Shown here: positions 44,941 to 54,210 of the stretch, piece by piece
Layout: every line of letters starts with the position of its first letter
Position numbering within the stretch: position 1 is the stretch's first letter
Source of the DNA: Kiloniella majae
GTDB lineage: Bacteria > Pseudomonadota > Alphaproteobacteria > Kiloniellales > Kiloniellaceae
DNA length: 64,000 bases
Assembly (NCBI RefSeq): GCF_002118315.1
Contig: NZ_MTSZ01000005.1
Span: 1-64,000, forward strand
Direction of reading: 5' to 3'
Position numbers and translations under genes: made by a program
Notes under the pieces: model-generated
The model's database searches: none
The model's input: the letters and a program-made list of their open reading frames with translations, nothing else
What the model was told of the DNA's origin: nothing

Positions 44941-47760
44941 CTAAGCAGTTGCGGTTTGAGCAAGAAGATCACGACGACGACGCTGAAGCATGATGATTAA
45001 GCCCAACAGCAATAAGGCTGGAATAAAGAACAGCTGTTTTGCAGGACGATCAACAGGCGCTCCAACAGATGTAATCACCTGATCGAAATCAAAGCCTGCT
45101 TTTTCAGCCTGACTATCAAAGGTCGTGCCATCTACGATGTAACTACCATCCTGTTCAAGAATCTCAAGTCCGTACCCTTCAAGACGCTCTTGGCCTGTTT
45201 CTTCATCACCAACAGTTAAAACCATGGTCAAAGTCACGGGCTCACCAACATCATCAACTCCATCAACAATAATACGCATTTTATCGCCAACAGTAGCTTC
45301 TCCCAGGGCCTGAACAAGCCCTGCACCACCACGTTCTTCATAAGGCGGATACACATAATCCATCCAGAATCCTGGACGGAAAAGTGTGAAGGCAATCAGA
45401 ATAAGAGCCGCAGATTCCCAAAGCTTAGATTTCGCGAGGAAAAACCCTTGAGAGCCTGCAGTAAAAATTAACATTGCTGCCGTCGCCACAATGAAAATAA
45501 AGACTCCCTCCAAAGGAGAAACATCAATTAACAGAAGATCGGTATTAAAGATGAAAAGGAACGGTAATAGCGCCGTACGAAGAGAATAGAAAAATGCAAC
45601 AAATCCTGTACGAATAGGATCACCGCCGGAAATTGCAGCTGCCGCAAACGAGGCTAACCCGACCGGAGGCGTCACATCTGCCATAATCCCGAAGTAAAAC
45701 ACAAACATATGAACTGCGATAAGCGGAACAATCAGTCCATTTTGCTGTCCTAAAGCTACAATTACCGGGGCCAATAGAGAAGACACCACAATATAGTTAG
45801 CTGTAGTTGGCAATCCCATACCCAGAATCAAGCTGAGAATAGCAGTCCAAAACAGTATCAACATGATATGACCGAGTGATAAAAACTCGACCAATGCAGC
45901 CAATTTGCCGCCGACACCTGTTTGGTCAACAGCACCAACAATAATACCCGCCGCAGCAGTGGCGATGCCAATACCAATCATGTTCCGGCCACCAGCAATC
46001 ATGCCTTCAACCAACTCGTTCAAACCACGTTTAATGGTTCCTGTTTTCGCTTCTTTTCTGAAGAATGCAAAAAGATAGCGTTGAGTGAACAGGATGAAGA
46101 GCATCAAGACAGTAGCATAATAAGCCGACAAGGATGGAGAAGCTCGCTCTACCATCAAGAACCAGATCAAAACCACGACAGGTAAAAGAAAGTGCAGCCC
46201 AGATTTAACAGTTGGTCCGACTTCTGGTAACTTCGAAACTGGTTGGTTGGGATCATCAACCTCTAGATCGGGATAAGACGAACTATAGCGAGCAAGGAAG
46301 ACATATACCACGAGAATCCCTGCCGCGATTATCCACCAGGAAAGCTCTTTTCCGGCAACATCTTGAACAACGTCAACTAGATAGAACAAGCCAAAGGAAC
46401 CAATAACCATGTTCCCAAGAATAATTGCTCCTGTTGAGATCGTTTTGGCATAAACAGCATTACTTGAACTACCCTTAAGGACTTTTACGATCACAAACTG
46501 TGCGATCACAATTGCCAACACAGCGCCAAGACGTGCCGTTGTAGTTTCTAGCACCTGATAGGCATCTGAAACGTAAGCAAGTCCCCCAGCCATTACCATG
46601 ATGGCTGAAAGTGTAATTGCCCATGAAAGCAAAACGTCTTTAGTAGATTTTCGATCACCAGATCGCGCCAAGCCCTGCATGTTCAATTTCTGAGCTTCGA
46701 GATGTACGATGTACACAAGGGCAATATAAGAAATTATTGCAGGTAAGAAGGCATGTTTGACGACATCAAAATATGGAATGTTTACATATTCCACCATCAA
46801 GAAAGCAGCAGCCCCCATAACAGGCGGCATAATCTGTCCATTTACAGAAGATGCAACTTCGACCGCCCCTGATTTTTCCGCATTAAAACCAACGCGCTTC
46901 ATCATAGGAATAGTGAACGTACCAGTGGTCACAACGTTAGCGATTGAAGAGCCGGAAATAAGACCCGTCATACCAGAAGCAACAACCGCAGCTTTTGCTG
47001 GTCCGCCGCTGAAGTGCCCCATCAAAGAAAAAGCTACCTTGATGAAATAGTTACCCGCACCCGCGCGATCAAGTAAAGCGCCGAACAGCACGAAGAGGAA
47101 TACGAGATCCGTCGACACGCCCAAAGCAATACCAAAAACACCGTCGGTTGAAGTCCACTGTTTATCAACAGTACCGCCAAAGGAAGACCCTTTCCAGGCG
47201 ATCAAATCAGGCGCGAATGGCCCCAAAAATGTATAGCCGAGAAAAACCATTGCGACGACCATAAGAGGAGGCCCTAAAGCCCGACGTGTTGCTTCTAATA
47301 AAAGAATCATCCCAATGACAGATACAACAATATCTATCTCGTTAGGATTACCGGCACGATTGGACAGTTGATTTCCAAATAAGATATCGCCCAAAGCACT
47401 GTCAGCTATATAGGGATACAGCGCACAAATAGCGCCAACGATTGCTAACCCCCAATCCAGAATAGGAATACTGCGGCGCGGAGATTTTGAAAAAGCCGGG
47501 TAAGCTAAAAATGCCAGAAAAACTGCAAATCCAAGGTGGATTGTTCGCGCTTCCTTACTCGGGAAGACACCCCAGCCAATATTATAAGATATAGGAGAGG
47601 CAATCCAAACTTGGAAAATAGACCAAACCAATGCTGTAACGGCCATTAATATAACAATATTACGACTTGACGGAACTCTTCCGCCTGTATCTGTAGAAGC
47701 GACGAGATCTTGTAATTCTTCGTCACTCATTTGTACATTTTCAGTATTTTCTGATGCCAT
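44941..47760 (-). CDS. Fused TRAP transporter permease (4TM plus 12TM), TAXI type
   Basis: A 939-residue membrane protein joining the small (DctQ-like) and large (DctM-like) TRAP subunits, the form paired with TAXI binding proteins. About the first 160 residues hold four to five helices; the DctM part follows (landmarks GGPAKAAVVASGMTGLISGSS and GAVDQTGVGGKLA, GLPTTANYIVVSSLLAPV). The last about 170 residues form an extra domain with two helices and a soluble, acidic part (like DUF3394). It drives sodium- or proton-coupled import of an unknown, probably carboxylate or amino-acid, ligand. The binding-protein gene lies 191 bp upstream with a terminator-like hairpin between. Confidence 0.92.
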   Translation of the reverse strand: MASENTENVQMSDEELQDLVASTDTGGRVPSSRNIVILMAVTALVWSIFQVWIASPISYNIGWGVFPSKEARTIHLGFAVFLAFLAYPAFSKSPRRSIPILDWGLAIVGAICALYPYIADSALGDILFGNQLSNRAGNPNEIDIVVSVIGMILLLEATRRALGPPLMVVAMVFLGYTFLGPFAPDLIAWKGSSFGGTVDKQWTSTDGVFGIALGVSTDLVFLFVLFGALLDRAGAGNYFIKVAFSLMGHFSGGPAKAAVVASGMTGLISGSSIANVVTTGTFTIPMMKRVGFNAEKSGAVEVASSVNGQIMPPVMGAAAFLMVEYVNIPYFDVVKHAFLPAIISYIALVYIVHLEAQKLNMQGLARSGDRKSTKDVLLSWAITLSAIMVMAGGLAYVSDAYQVLETTTARLGAVLAIVIAQFVIVKVLKGSSSNAVYAKTISTGAIILGNMVIGSFGLFYLVDVVQDVAGKELSWWIIAAGILVVYVFLARYSSSYPDLEVDDPNQPVSKLPEVGPTVKSGLHFLLPVVVLIWFLMVERASPSLSAYYATVLMLFILFTQRYLFAFFRKEAKTGTIKRGLNELVEGMIAGGRNMIGIGIATAAAGIIVGAVDQTGVGGKLAALVEFLSLGHIMLILFWTAILSLILGMGLPTTANYIVVSSLLAPVIVALGQQNGLIVPLIAVHMFVFYFGIMADVTPPVGLASFAAAAISGGDPIRTGFVAFFYSLRTALLPFLFIFNTDLLLIDVSPLEGVFIFIVATAAMLIFTAGSQGFFLAKSKLWESAALILIAFTLFRPGFWMDYVYPPYEERGGAGLVQALGEATVGDKMRIIVDGVDDVGEPVTLTMVLTVGDEETGQERLEGYGLEILEQDGSYIVDGTTFDSQAEKAGFDFDQVITSVGAPVDRPAKQLFFIPALLLLGLIIMLQRRRRDLLAQTATA

Positions 47761-47905
47761 TCCCCATATCCCTGTTTTCTGCGCCAGAGGGCTGAATACA
47801 CATTACCTAAAGTTATTTATTTAAGTATTTTTCACTTGATGGTGCTATCGAAATTAATTTAGCAGCTTTGAATTTTTAAAGGCATGTGTTTTAAAATTAG
47901 AAAAA

Positions 47906-47933
47906 GGGCAGGAAAGCTAATGCTTTCCCGCCC
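47906..47933 (-). terminator. Attenuator-type hairpin between TAXI binding protein and permease
   Basis: A 12-bp stem with one mismatch (47906-47917 against 47922-47933, loop TAAT). On the minus strand it is followed by TTTTTCTAATTTT. It lies 19 bp past the binding-protein stop and 145 bp before the permease start. Partial termination here would make the binding protein in excess of the permease. Confidence 0.7.
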
Positions 47934-47951
47934 TAAATTCCATGCGACTGA

Positions 47952-48917
47952 TTACATCCAGCCGCGCTCTTTATAATAGCGAATTGCGCCATCATGTAGA
48001 GGAGCAGACAGATTATTGATAATCATGTCTTCTTCTTTAAGGTTAGCGAATGCAGGATGCATTTTCTTGAAGCGCTTGAAGTTATCAAACACAGCTTTAA
48101 CCATCTGATAAATGGTTTCTTCATCCGCTGCAGTAGAACTGATAAACGTTGCGCCAACACCAAATGTTGTTACGTCACGGTCAGTACCATTGTAAGTACC
48201 ACCTTTGATAGACGCCATTGCATAATAATCGTTATCAGTTGCAAGTTTTTTCGCTTCTGCGTTATCAACATCAATCAAAACTGAATCACAAGAAGTTGTC
48301 GCTTCTTTGATTGTTCCGCTTGGGTGGCCAACAGTGAACACAATCGCATCAACTTTGCCATCACAAAGGGCTGCAGCCTGCTCGGAAGATTTCAATTCGG
48401 AAGCGAGAGAAAAATCACTCATTTCCCAACCCATCTTGGCCATGAGAACTTCCATCGTTCCGCGGGCACCAGATCCTGGATCACCAACGTTTACTTTTTT
48501 ACCCTTCAGATCATCAAAGGTTTTGATCCCTGAATCTGAACGAGCAACCACTGTAAATGGCTCTGGGTGAACAGAGAAAACAGCACGCATTTCTGGATAA
48601 GCACCATCAGGGAACTTTTCAGGAGCAGTGCCATTATAGCCATGATATTGCCAATCAGATTGAGCAACACCCATATCAATATCGCCAGCGCGCAAGCTAT
48701 TGATGTTAGTAACAGAGCCACCCGTTTTATGAGTACAATTGATTTCGTGATCTTTGGTACCTTTGTTCACCAAACGGCAGATTGCACCACCAACTTGGTA
48801 ATATACGCCTGTCTGACCACCTGTACCGATCACAACGTGATTTGTGTCAGCATAAGCAGAAGATGCCATCAATGCCGCACCAGCAATCGCTGTCATTGCC
48901 ATTTTTTTTACAAACAT
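47952..48917 (-). CDS. TAXI-family TRAP transporter solute-binding protein
   Basis: A 321-residue exported binding protein. The signal peptide is about 1-23 (ending MASSAYA). TAXI hallmarks: VVIGTGGQTGVYYQVGGAICR at the mature N-terminus, NINSLRAGDIDMGVAQSDWQY, and KKVNVGDPGSGARGTME. Start ATG at 48917 follows AAGGAGTAGGC. It binds a substrate in the periplasm and delivers it to the fused permease encoded downstream. The ligand is not predictable; glutamate-like ligands are known in the family. Confidence 0.92.
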   Translation of the reverse strand: MFVKKMAMTAIAGAALMASSAYADTNHVVIGTGGQTGVYYQVGGAICRLVNKGTKDHEINCTHKTGGSVTNINSLRAGDIDMGVAQSDWQYHGYNGTAPEKFPDGAYPEMRAVFSVHPEPFTVVARSDSGIKTFDDLKGKKVNVGDPGSGARGTMEVLMAKMGWEMSDFSLASELKSSEQAAALCDGKVDAIVFTVGHPSGTIKEATTSCDSVLIDVDNAEAKKLATDNDYYAMASIKGGTYNGTDRDVTTFGVGATFISSTAADEETIYQMVKAVFDNFKRFKKMHPAFANLKEEDMIINNLSAPLHDGAIRYYKERGWM

Positions 48918-49461
48918 GCCTACTCCTTGGTTTCATGCTTTTTAAATAACTCTAAGTATCTTGCAGAATATCAACTTTTTCAGCTGTTTTATCCCACAGT
49001 CATATTCATGTGCCGAACCACAATCGAATACTATTAGCCATCAAATTCATGACGGCTAAATTTCCAAACCATTAAGAATCCCTTATGAACGAGGTTCCAA
49101 TGGTAACCACGATGCAAAAGCACCGTAGAATTCTTTTGTCCTGACAGGTAAATTTTTGTTTTTGGCAGTAGCCCCTGAACAAAGCCTGTTCAGAACACTA
49201 CGAAAAAGTATCTTGGATCCGTTAGTACCTTTTCGAATCTACTTTCGTTTCATGTGGTTAGCTTACGTCAAAGCCAACACTAAAGAAATAGCCAATTCAT
49301 ATTTTTCCCTGTCTGATGAACTACTTTGCGAGTTCTTATACCTTACATGGTTGCGTATGTAATATTTACAGTCAACAGATAACATTTGTTCTTTTTTTGA
49401 GCTTCACGTTCACAAGCCGCAAAAAACCTTGGTTTACACACATCTTTGGGAATGAAGCCTC
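48918..49461. other. Intergenic region with promoter of the TAXI operon
   Basis: About 540 bp without a convincing gene. It includes the ribosome site of the TAXI gene and an inverted repeat at 49034-49059. A 68-codon open frame at 49156-49362 has no ribosome site and an unnatural residue mix. The right end is the 3' flank of the RpiR gene; no clear terminator is seen for it. Confidence 0.55.
49034..49059. promoter_or_regulatory. Inverted repeat upstream of the TAXI operon
   Basis: TTAGCCATCA (49034-49043) and TGACGGCTAA (49050-49059) pair over 10 bp with one mismatch around 6 bases. It lies 117-142 bp upstream of the TAXI gene start. An operator is the simplest reading; no T-run suggests termination. 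Confidence 0.35.
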
Positions 49462-50355
49462 TCAAGACTTCCAGAAGACATTTGTCTCTTTACGGTATTC
49501 GTTAAAATTCTGGATTCTTTGCTTTGTATCCGGCGCACCTTTTTCAACCAAAGTTGTCATAAGCCACTCTGCTAACGCAAAAAAGCCAACAAAACTGTCA
49601 AACCCGACAAAGTCTTTATAGTTCCGAGGCGTGGTGATCGGTGAGATCAAGGTTACATCCGGCTTGAGTGGAAGAGAATTCGCTGTGCTATCAGACATCA
49701 GGATCAACTTAGCCCCCCTGGATTTGGCAATTTTGCATGCTTCAATCGTTTCTCTTGAAAAGGGAGAAATCGAAACCGCGAGCACCACATCCTCGGCCTC
49801 AACAGTCAGGATTTCATCCACAGGCGAATTCGCATGCCCCGGTGTCACAATTAGATTAGGCAACGCCATCCGACCAACGTAATAGAGGTAATGTATTAAC
49901 GTGTAAGGCGCGCGCGTTCCCATCAAATATACGCTTCTTGCGCTCAGGATCATTTCAGCGGCCTGCTCTATATCCTCGGCCTCATTATGCCTCAGAGCTT
50001 CTGTAACATTACCAATTACACTGGTAACAGTATCCGCTCGTACGCGTTCGATCCCGCCACGATCATAAAGCTCATTCACCCACTGTGTCGTATTTGAATT
50101 TGATGCGCTAGCTGTTAAGGCGGCCCTGAATGGCTCCCTTAATTGATTGTAACTCTCAAAACCCAGCTTTTGCGCCAAACGAACCAAGGTATTGGTACTT
50201 ACACTGGTAGCTTCAGCACAATCCCTGATAGATTTCATTCCAAACTCCGCAGGATTATCGATGATAAACATAGCAACCCGGCGTAAGCTACGAGGATAAG
50301 CGTTCAATTCTTTCGTCAAGCGCTCAACAATACGGGCTTTATCTACCAGACTCAT
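49462..50355 (-). CDS. RpiR/MurR-family transcriptional regulator
   Basis: A 297-residue regulator: N-terminal RpiR helix-turn-helix (about 10-85; SLRRVAMFIIDNPAEFGMKSIRD, then ATSVSTNTLVRLAQKLGF split) and a C-terminal SIS sugar-isomerase-like ligand domain (about 125-260; SVYLMGTRAPYTLIHYLYYVGR, VLAVSISPFSRETIEACK). The start at 50355 follows AGAGGATAAA; an in-frame codon 33 bp further up has no such site. Divergent from the aminotransferase/BKACE operon with a palindrome between, so it probably controls that operon. Confidence 0.88.
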   Translation of the reverse strand: MSLVDKARIVERLTKELNAYPRSLRRVAMFIIDNPAEFGMKSIRDCAEATSVSTNTLVRLAQKLGFESYNQLREPFRAALTASASNSNTTQWVNELYDRGGIERVRADTVTSVIGNVTEALRHNEAEDIEQAAEMILSARSVYLMGTRAPYTLIHYLYYVGRMALPNLIVTPGHANSPVDEILTVEAEDVVLAVSISPFSRETIEACKIAKSRGAKLILMSDSTANSLPLKPDVTLISPITTPRNYKDFVGFDSFVGFFALAEWLMTTLVEKGAPDTKQRIQNFNEYRKETNVFWKS

Positions 50356-50381
50356 TTTATCCTCTATCAACACACCAAAAT

Positions 50382-50395
50382 ATAACAAATGTTAT
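50382..50395. promoter_or_regulatory. Candidate RpiR operator
   Basis: ATAACAAATGTTAT: perfect 6-bp inverted arms with a 2-nt centre, in the divergent region between rpiR and the aminotransferase gene. A TTGACA (50409-50414), a possible -35 element for the rightward operon, lies close by; no clear -10 was found at standard spacing. Confidence 0.4.
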
Positions 50396-50500
50396 TATAT
50401 CTCACTTATTGACACAAACGATATTTTAGCGAACTCTATTTGTCATACCTTGCATTTGGCAAAGGTTTCGCTTTGTCCTTGAGCTTCCGGAGAAATAAAC

Positions 50501-51835
50501 ATGGGGCACGTATTTCCACGCCACACCAAAGCCAACCTGCCTACGGCGGTTGCAGGCGAAGGCTGTTACGTCATAGATCAAAACGGCAAACGTTACTTTG
50601 ATGGGTCTGGCGGCGCAGCCGTATCGTGCCTTGGCCACTCTGATCAAGCAGTTCAGGAAGCCATAAAAAAACAAACGGACCAACTGGCTTTTGCTCATTC
50701 CGGTTTTTTCACAACAGAACCGGCAGAAAAGCTTGCCGACCTTCTTATTGCAAATGCGCCAGAAGGGCTGGATCGTGTCTATTATGTTTCCGGTGGCTCA
50801 GAAGCCGTAGAGGCCGCGCTAAAACTGGCTCGCCAGTACCATCTGGAACAAGGAGACAATGATAGATCCCATGTCATTGCCCGCTGGCAAAGTTATCACG
50901 GCAATACCATTGGCGCGCTTTCCGCAGGCGGCAATAAATGGCGACGCGAACCCTTCATGCCAATGCTTGTTCCTATGTCACACATTGACCCCTGTTACCC
51001 CTACCGCGACCAGCAAGAAGGGGAAAGCAACGAGGCCTATGGGTTACGTGCCGCAAATCGATTAGAGGCAGAGATCCTCAAAGTTGGACCAGACAAAGTT
51101 TCAGCCTTTATCTGTGAGCCAGTTGTCGGGGCAACAATGGGCGCGGTTTCCGCAGCCCCCGGATACTTAAAACGCATACGCGAAATCTGCGACCAATACG
51201 GTGTGCTGCTGATCCTCGACGAAGTCATGTGTGGCATGGGGCGCACAGGCACTCTCTTTGCCTGTGAACACGACGGCGTAACCCCGGATATTCTCTGTAT
51301 CGCAAAGGGACTTGGCGCAGGATATCAACCCATCGGTGCCATGTTGTGTACCGGGAATGTCTATAGCGCCATAGAAAACGGGTCCGGATTCTTCCAGCAC
51401 GGTCATACCTACCAAGGCCACCCCACGGCCTGCGCCGCGGGATATGCTGTTATCTCAACAATGTTAGAGCGCAACCTTCTCGACAAAGTTAATGAACGCT
51501 CTGAGCAGCTTATGCAGGCTCTAACAGATAAACTCGGGCAACACCCCTTTGTTGGTGAGATCAGAGGCCGCGGTCTTTTCATTGCACTTGAACTCGTGCG
51601 AGACAGAGAAACAAAAACGCCCTTTGATCCAAGCCTCGCCGTTCATGCGAAGATCAAAAAGGCGGCCTTTGAAAACGGCCTGATCTGTTACCCCATGCCA
51701 GGGACCATTGACGGTAAAAATGGCGACCACGTTCTACTGGCACCGCCGTTTATTATTGAAGACGAACATATTGAAGAAATTGTCGAGAAGCTGGCTACCA
51801 GTTTTTCATCTGTCTTTGATTCACTAGAAAGTTAA
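50501..51835 (+). CDS. Class III PLP-dependent aminotransferase
   Basis: A 444-residue fold-type I aminotransferase. The PLP lysine is Lys269 in DILCIAKGLGAGYQP; the preceding Asp is in LLILDEVMCGMGRTG, and YYVSGGSEAVEAALKLAR holds the phosphate loop. Class III enzymes act on omega-amino groups (GABA, beta-alanine, diamines, amino-ketones). The ATG follows CGGAG by 9 nt. The gene ends 4 bp before a BKACE gene, so the two should act in sequence: transamination to a beta-keto acid followed by its cleavage. Controlled presumably by the divergent RpiR protein. Confidence 0.9.
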   Translation: MGHVFPRHTKANLPTAVAGEGCYVIDQNGKRYFDGSGGAAVSCLGHSDQAVQEAIKKQTDQLAFAHSGFFTTEPAEKLADLLIANAPEGLDRVYYVSGGSEAVEAALKLARQYHLEQGDNDRSHVIARWQSYHGNTIGALSAGGNKWRREPFMPMLVPMSHIDPCYPYRDQQEGESNEAYGLRAANRLEAEILKVGPDKVSAFICEPVVGATMGAVSAAPGYLKRIREICDQYGVLLILDEVMCGMGRTGTLFACEHDGVTPDILCIAKGLGAGYQPIGAMLCTGNVYSAIENGSGFFQHGHTYQGHPTACAAGYAVISTMLERNLLDKVNERSEQLMQALTDKLGQHPFVGEIRGRGLFIALELVRDRETKTPFDPSLAVHAKIKKAAFENGLICYPMPGTIDGKNGDHVLLAPPFIIEDEHIEEIVEKLATSFSSVFDSLES

Positions 51836-51839
51836 GACG

Positions 51840-52667
51840 ATGTCACCAACCATCCTGATGGCGGCCCCGAATGGTGCTAGAAAAACCAGATCAGATCATC
51901 CGAACCTGCCTGTAACAGTTCCCCAAATCATAGACGAGGCTATTGCCTGCCAAAAAGCAGGCGCAGCGATGGCCCACCTACATGTCAGAGACCAGGATCA
52001 ACAACATGTTCTTGATGCCGGCCTTTACACAGAAGTTCTCTCAGGCATTAAAGAGTCCATCGGCAGTGATTTATTGGTTCAGATAACAACAGAAGCCGTC
52101 GGACGATTTAGCCCCCAAGAACAGGCCAACTGCGTCAAGAGCGTCAAGCCCGAAGCTGTCAGTGTTGCTTTGAAAGAAATGATGCCCGCCGGTGACGAAG
52201 CATACGGATCTGAATTCTACCACTGGGCCCAGGAGACCTCGGTTCATGTTCAACATATCCTTTACGATGTGAAAGATTTCAACCGCTTTTTGCACCTTTC
52301 TAAAAAGGGCTTAATACCCGCCGCACAACCGTCTCTTCTTTTTGTTCTGGGTCGCTATGCTTCAGATAACCTGGGCAAAGTTGAAGAACTCGCACCTTTT
52401 CTGAAAATAAAACAAGATCCAGAGACCCTTAATTTGGGACCTTGGTTCGTCTGTGCCTTTGGCCATGACGAAGCCCGATGCGCGTCCGAAGCCATCGCAC
52501 AAGGCGGGCACGCGCGCGTTGGTTTTGAAAATAATTCCCACCTAAAGTCTGGTAAAGAAGCAATCTCGACGGCAGAGATAATCGCACAGACTCGCGAGGA
52601 TGTACTAGCCATGGGCAAGACAATAGCGACAGCACAGGAAGCCCGAAAACTACTAGGCATTACCTAA
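51840..52667 (+). CDS. Beta-keto acid cleavage enzyme (BKACE, DUF849)
   Basis: A 275-residue TIM-barrel enzyme of the BKACE family. It shows the metal motif AHLHVRD (HxHxR) at about 45-51, VQITTEAVGRFSPQEQ, and GHARVGFENN near the end. The family condenses a beta-keto acid with acetyl-CoA to give acetoacetate plus a new acyl-CoA; Kce (3-keto-5-aminohexanoate cleavage) is the founding member. The substrate of this one would be the keto product of the aminotransferase before it. A hairpin follows the stop. Confidence 0.9.
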   Translation: MSPTILMAAPNGARKTRSDHPNLPVTVPQIIDEAIACQKAGAAMAHLHVRDQDQQHVLDAGLYTEVLSGIKESIGSDLLVQITTEAVGRFSPQEQANCVKSVKPEAVSVALKEMMPAGDEAYGSEFYHWAQETSVHVQHILYDVKDFNRFLHLSKKGLIPAAQPSLLFVLGRYASDNLGKVEELAPFLKIKQDPETLNLGPWFVCAFGHDEARCASEAIAQGGHARVGFENNSHLKSGKEAISTAEIIAQTREDVLAMGKTIATAQEARKLLGIT

Positions 52668-52673
52668 AGGAAA

Positions 52674-52718
52674 TACGCCAACTATTCGGAATAAAAATAT
52701 ATCCGGATAGTTGGCGTA
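52674..52718. terminator. Hairpin between convergent operons
   Basis: Two 17-nt arms (52674-52690 and 52702-52718) pair with a single mismatch around an 11-nt AT loop. It lies between the BKACE stop and the doeD stop. The T-run after it is short, but length and position fit a shared terminator. Confidence 0.65.
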
Positions 52719-52730
52719 CAATTTCAATCT

Positions 52731-54113
52731 TTAAAGAACTTTTTCTGCCACAGAAGAAATGGCATCTCTGGCCGCTTCAATGATAATATCGGCCTCTTCC
52801 CGTGTCATGCAAAGCGGCGGGGCAAAACCGAGAATATCACCTTGCGGCATCGCACGACCAATAACCTTACTCCGTTCCAATAAAGCAGTGGCAATTTGTG
52901 GCCCAATCTTGTCGGCTGCATCAAAGAAAGTGCGATCATCACGATCTTTGACAAATTCAATAGCCGAGAGAATACCTTCCCCTCTGACATCACCAACAAT
53001 CGAAATATCAGACAGAGCACTTTTTAGACCTTCGTTAAAATAGGCCCCCATTTCGCGTGCATTACTGATCAGATTCATTTCATCAATCAGCTTTAGATTA
53101 GCGACACCCGCAGCAGCCCCAATCGGATGCGCCGAATAGGTCCAGCCATGGCCAATCGGTCCCAGCTTATCGGTCCCGTCTTCGAGCACTTTCCAGACCT
53201 TTTCGGATACAATTGATCCGGATAAAGGCGCATAGGCTGATGTTAAGCCTTTTGCGATCGTAATAATATCCGGCTCGATATCATAGTGGTCAGACCCAAA
53301 CATTGATCCCAGGCGACCAAAGCCTGTTACAACCTCATCAGCGATCAATAGAATATCGTGTTTTTTCAACACGGCCTGAATAGCCTTCCAATACCCCGCA
53401 GGGGGCGGCACGATACCACCCGTCCCAAGAACAGGCTCACCAATAAAGGCCGCTATTGTGTCGGCACCTTCCCGCGCAATCAGTTCTTCCAGACTATCGA
53501 CACATTGCTGCACAAACTCAGCTTCTGTCTGGTCCAGTTTTTCACGCCGGAAATAATAGGGCGCATCAGTGTGAATAACTTGCGATAACGGCAGATCAAA
53601 CTTGTTATGGAACAGCTCAAGTCCCGTTAGAGAGCCAGTCATAAGACCAGAACCGTGATACCCCCGCCATCTTGAAATGATCTTCTTTTTCTTAGGGCGG
53701 TCCAACACATTATTATAGTACCAGACCAACTTGATATTGGTCTCATTCGCGTCTGAACCTGACAGACCAAAATATACTTTGGACATGTTCGCAGGCGCTC
53801 TGTCCAAAATCATTTTAGCAAGCGTAATCGATGCTTCAGTCCCATGTCCAACATAAGAATGATAATAGGCAAGCTCTTTGGCCTGCGCCGCAATTGCATC
53901 CGCAACTTCCTGTCGACCATAGCCAATGTTCACACAGTAAAGTCCGGCAAAGGCGTCCAGAGTTTTGTTGCCATCGCGATCCTCAATATAGAGACCTTCT
54001 CCACCGGCAATTACCCGGTTTTGCAAATCTCCACGAGCGAACTGGGCTAAATGTGTTGAAGGATGAAAAAAATTATCCCGATCCCACTCGGCTAATTGAT
54101 CATTTCTAAGCAT
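52731..54113 (-). CDS. doeD: Aminotransferase of ectoine degradation (DoeD type)
   Basis: A 460-residue class III aminotransferase. The PLP lysine is Lys288 in IITIAKGLTSAYAPLSG; the N-terminus LRNDQLAEWDRDNFFHPSTHL is typical of the putrescine/taurine/diaminobutyrate branch. It would convert L-2,4-diaminobutyrate to aspartate semialdehyde. The start at 54113 follows AAGGAAAGTAAC; an in-frame upstream start would translate a stretch of three 15-bp tandem repeats and is rejected. It is the last gene of a minus-strand operon with doeC, doeX, a deacetylase and doeA. The gene name rests on operon order plus family. Confidence 0.85.
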   Translation of the reverse strand: MLRNDQLAEWDRDNFFHPSTHLAQFARGDLQNRVIAGGEGLYIEDRDGNKTLDAFAGLYCVNIGYGRQEVADAIAAQAKELAYYHSYVGHGTEASITLAKMILDRAPANMSKVYFGLSGSDANETNIKLVWYYNNVLDRPKKKKIISRWRGYHGSGLMTGSLTGLELFHNKFDLPLSQVIHTDAPYYFRREKLDQTEAEFVQQCVDSLEELIAREGADTIAAFIGEPVLGTGGIVPPPAGYWKAIQAVLKKHDILLIADEVVTGFGRLGSMFGSDHYDIEPDIITIAKGLTSAYAPLSGSIVSEKVWKVLEDGTDKLGPIGHGWTYSAHPIGAAAGVANLKLIDEMNLISNAREMGAYFNEGLKSALSDISIVGDVRGEGILSAIEFVKDRDDRTFFDAADKIGPQIATALLERSKVIGRAMPQGDILGFAPPLCMTREEADIIIEAARDAISSVAEKVL

Positions 54114-54121
54114 GTTACTTT

Positions 54122-54166
54122 CCTTAAATATTCTGGCCTTAAGTATTCTGGCCTTAACCATTTTGG
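54122..54166. repeat. Three tandem 15-bp repeats in the doeD leader
   Basis: CCTTAAATATTCTGG, CCTTAAGTATTCTGG and CCTTAACCATTTTGG follow without gaps at 54122-54136, 54137-54151 and 54152-54166. They lie directly upstream of the doeD ribosome site. The unit is five codons long, so changes in copy number would keep any reading frame. Confidence 0.8.
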
Positions 54167-54210
54167 AAACATTTTGGTCTGTTGATTTCAGCCGTAAATG
54201 TTCTATGTCT

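Noticed and set aside
44500-48917. Ectoine TRAP transporter (TeaABCD/UehABC) serving the doe operon
   Set aside because: The binding protein is of the TAXI family and the permease is a fused single chain, whereas Tea/Ueh use DctP-type proteins and separate subunits; only the Usp is in common.
49156-49362. 68-codon open frame upstream of the TAXI operon
   Set aside because: No ribosome site and no family resemblance; best treated as intergenic.
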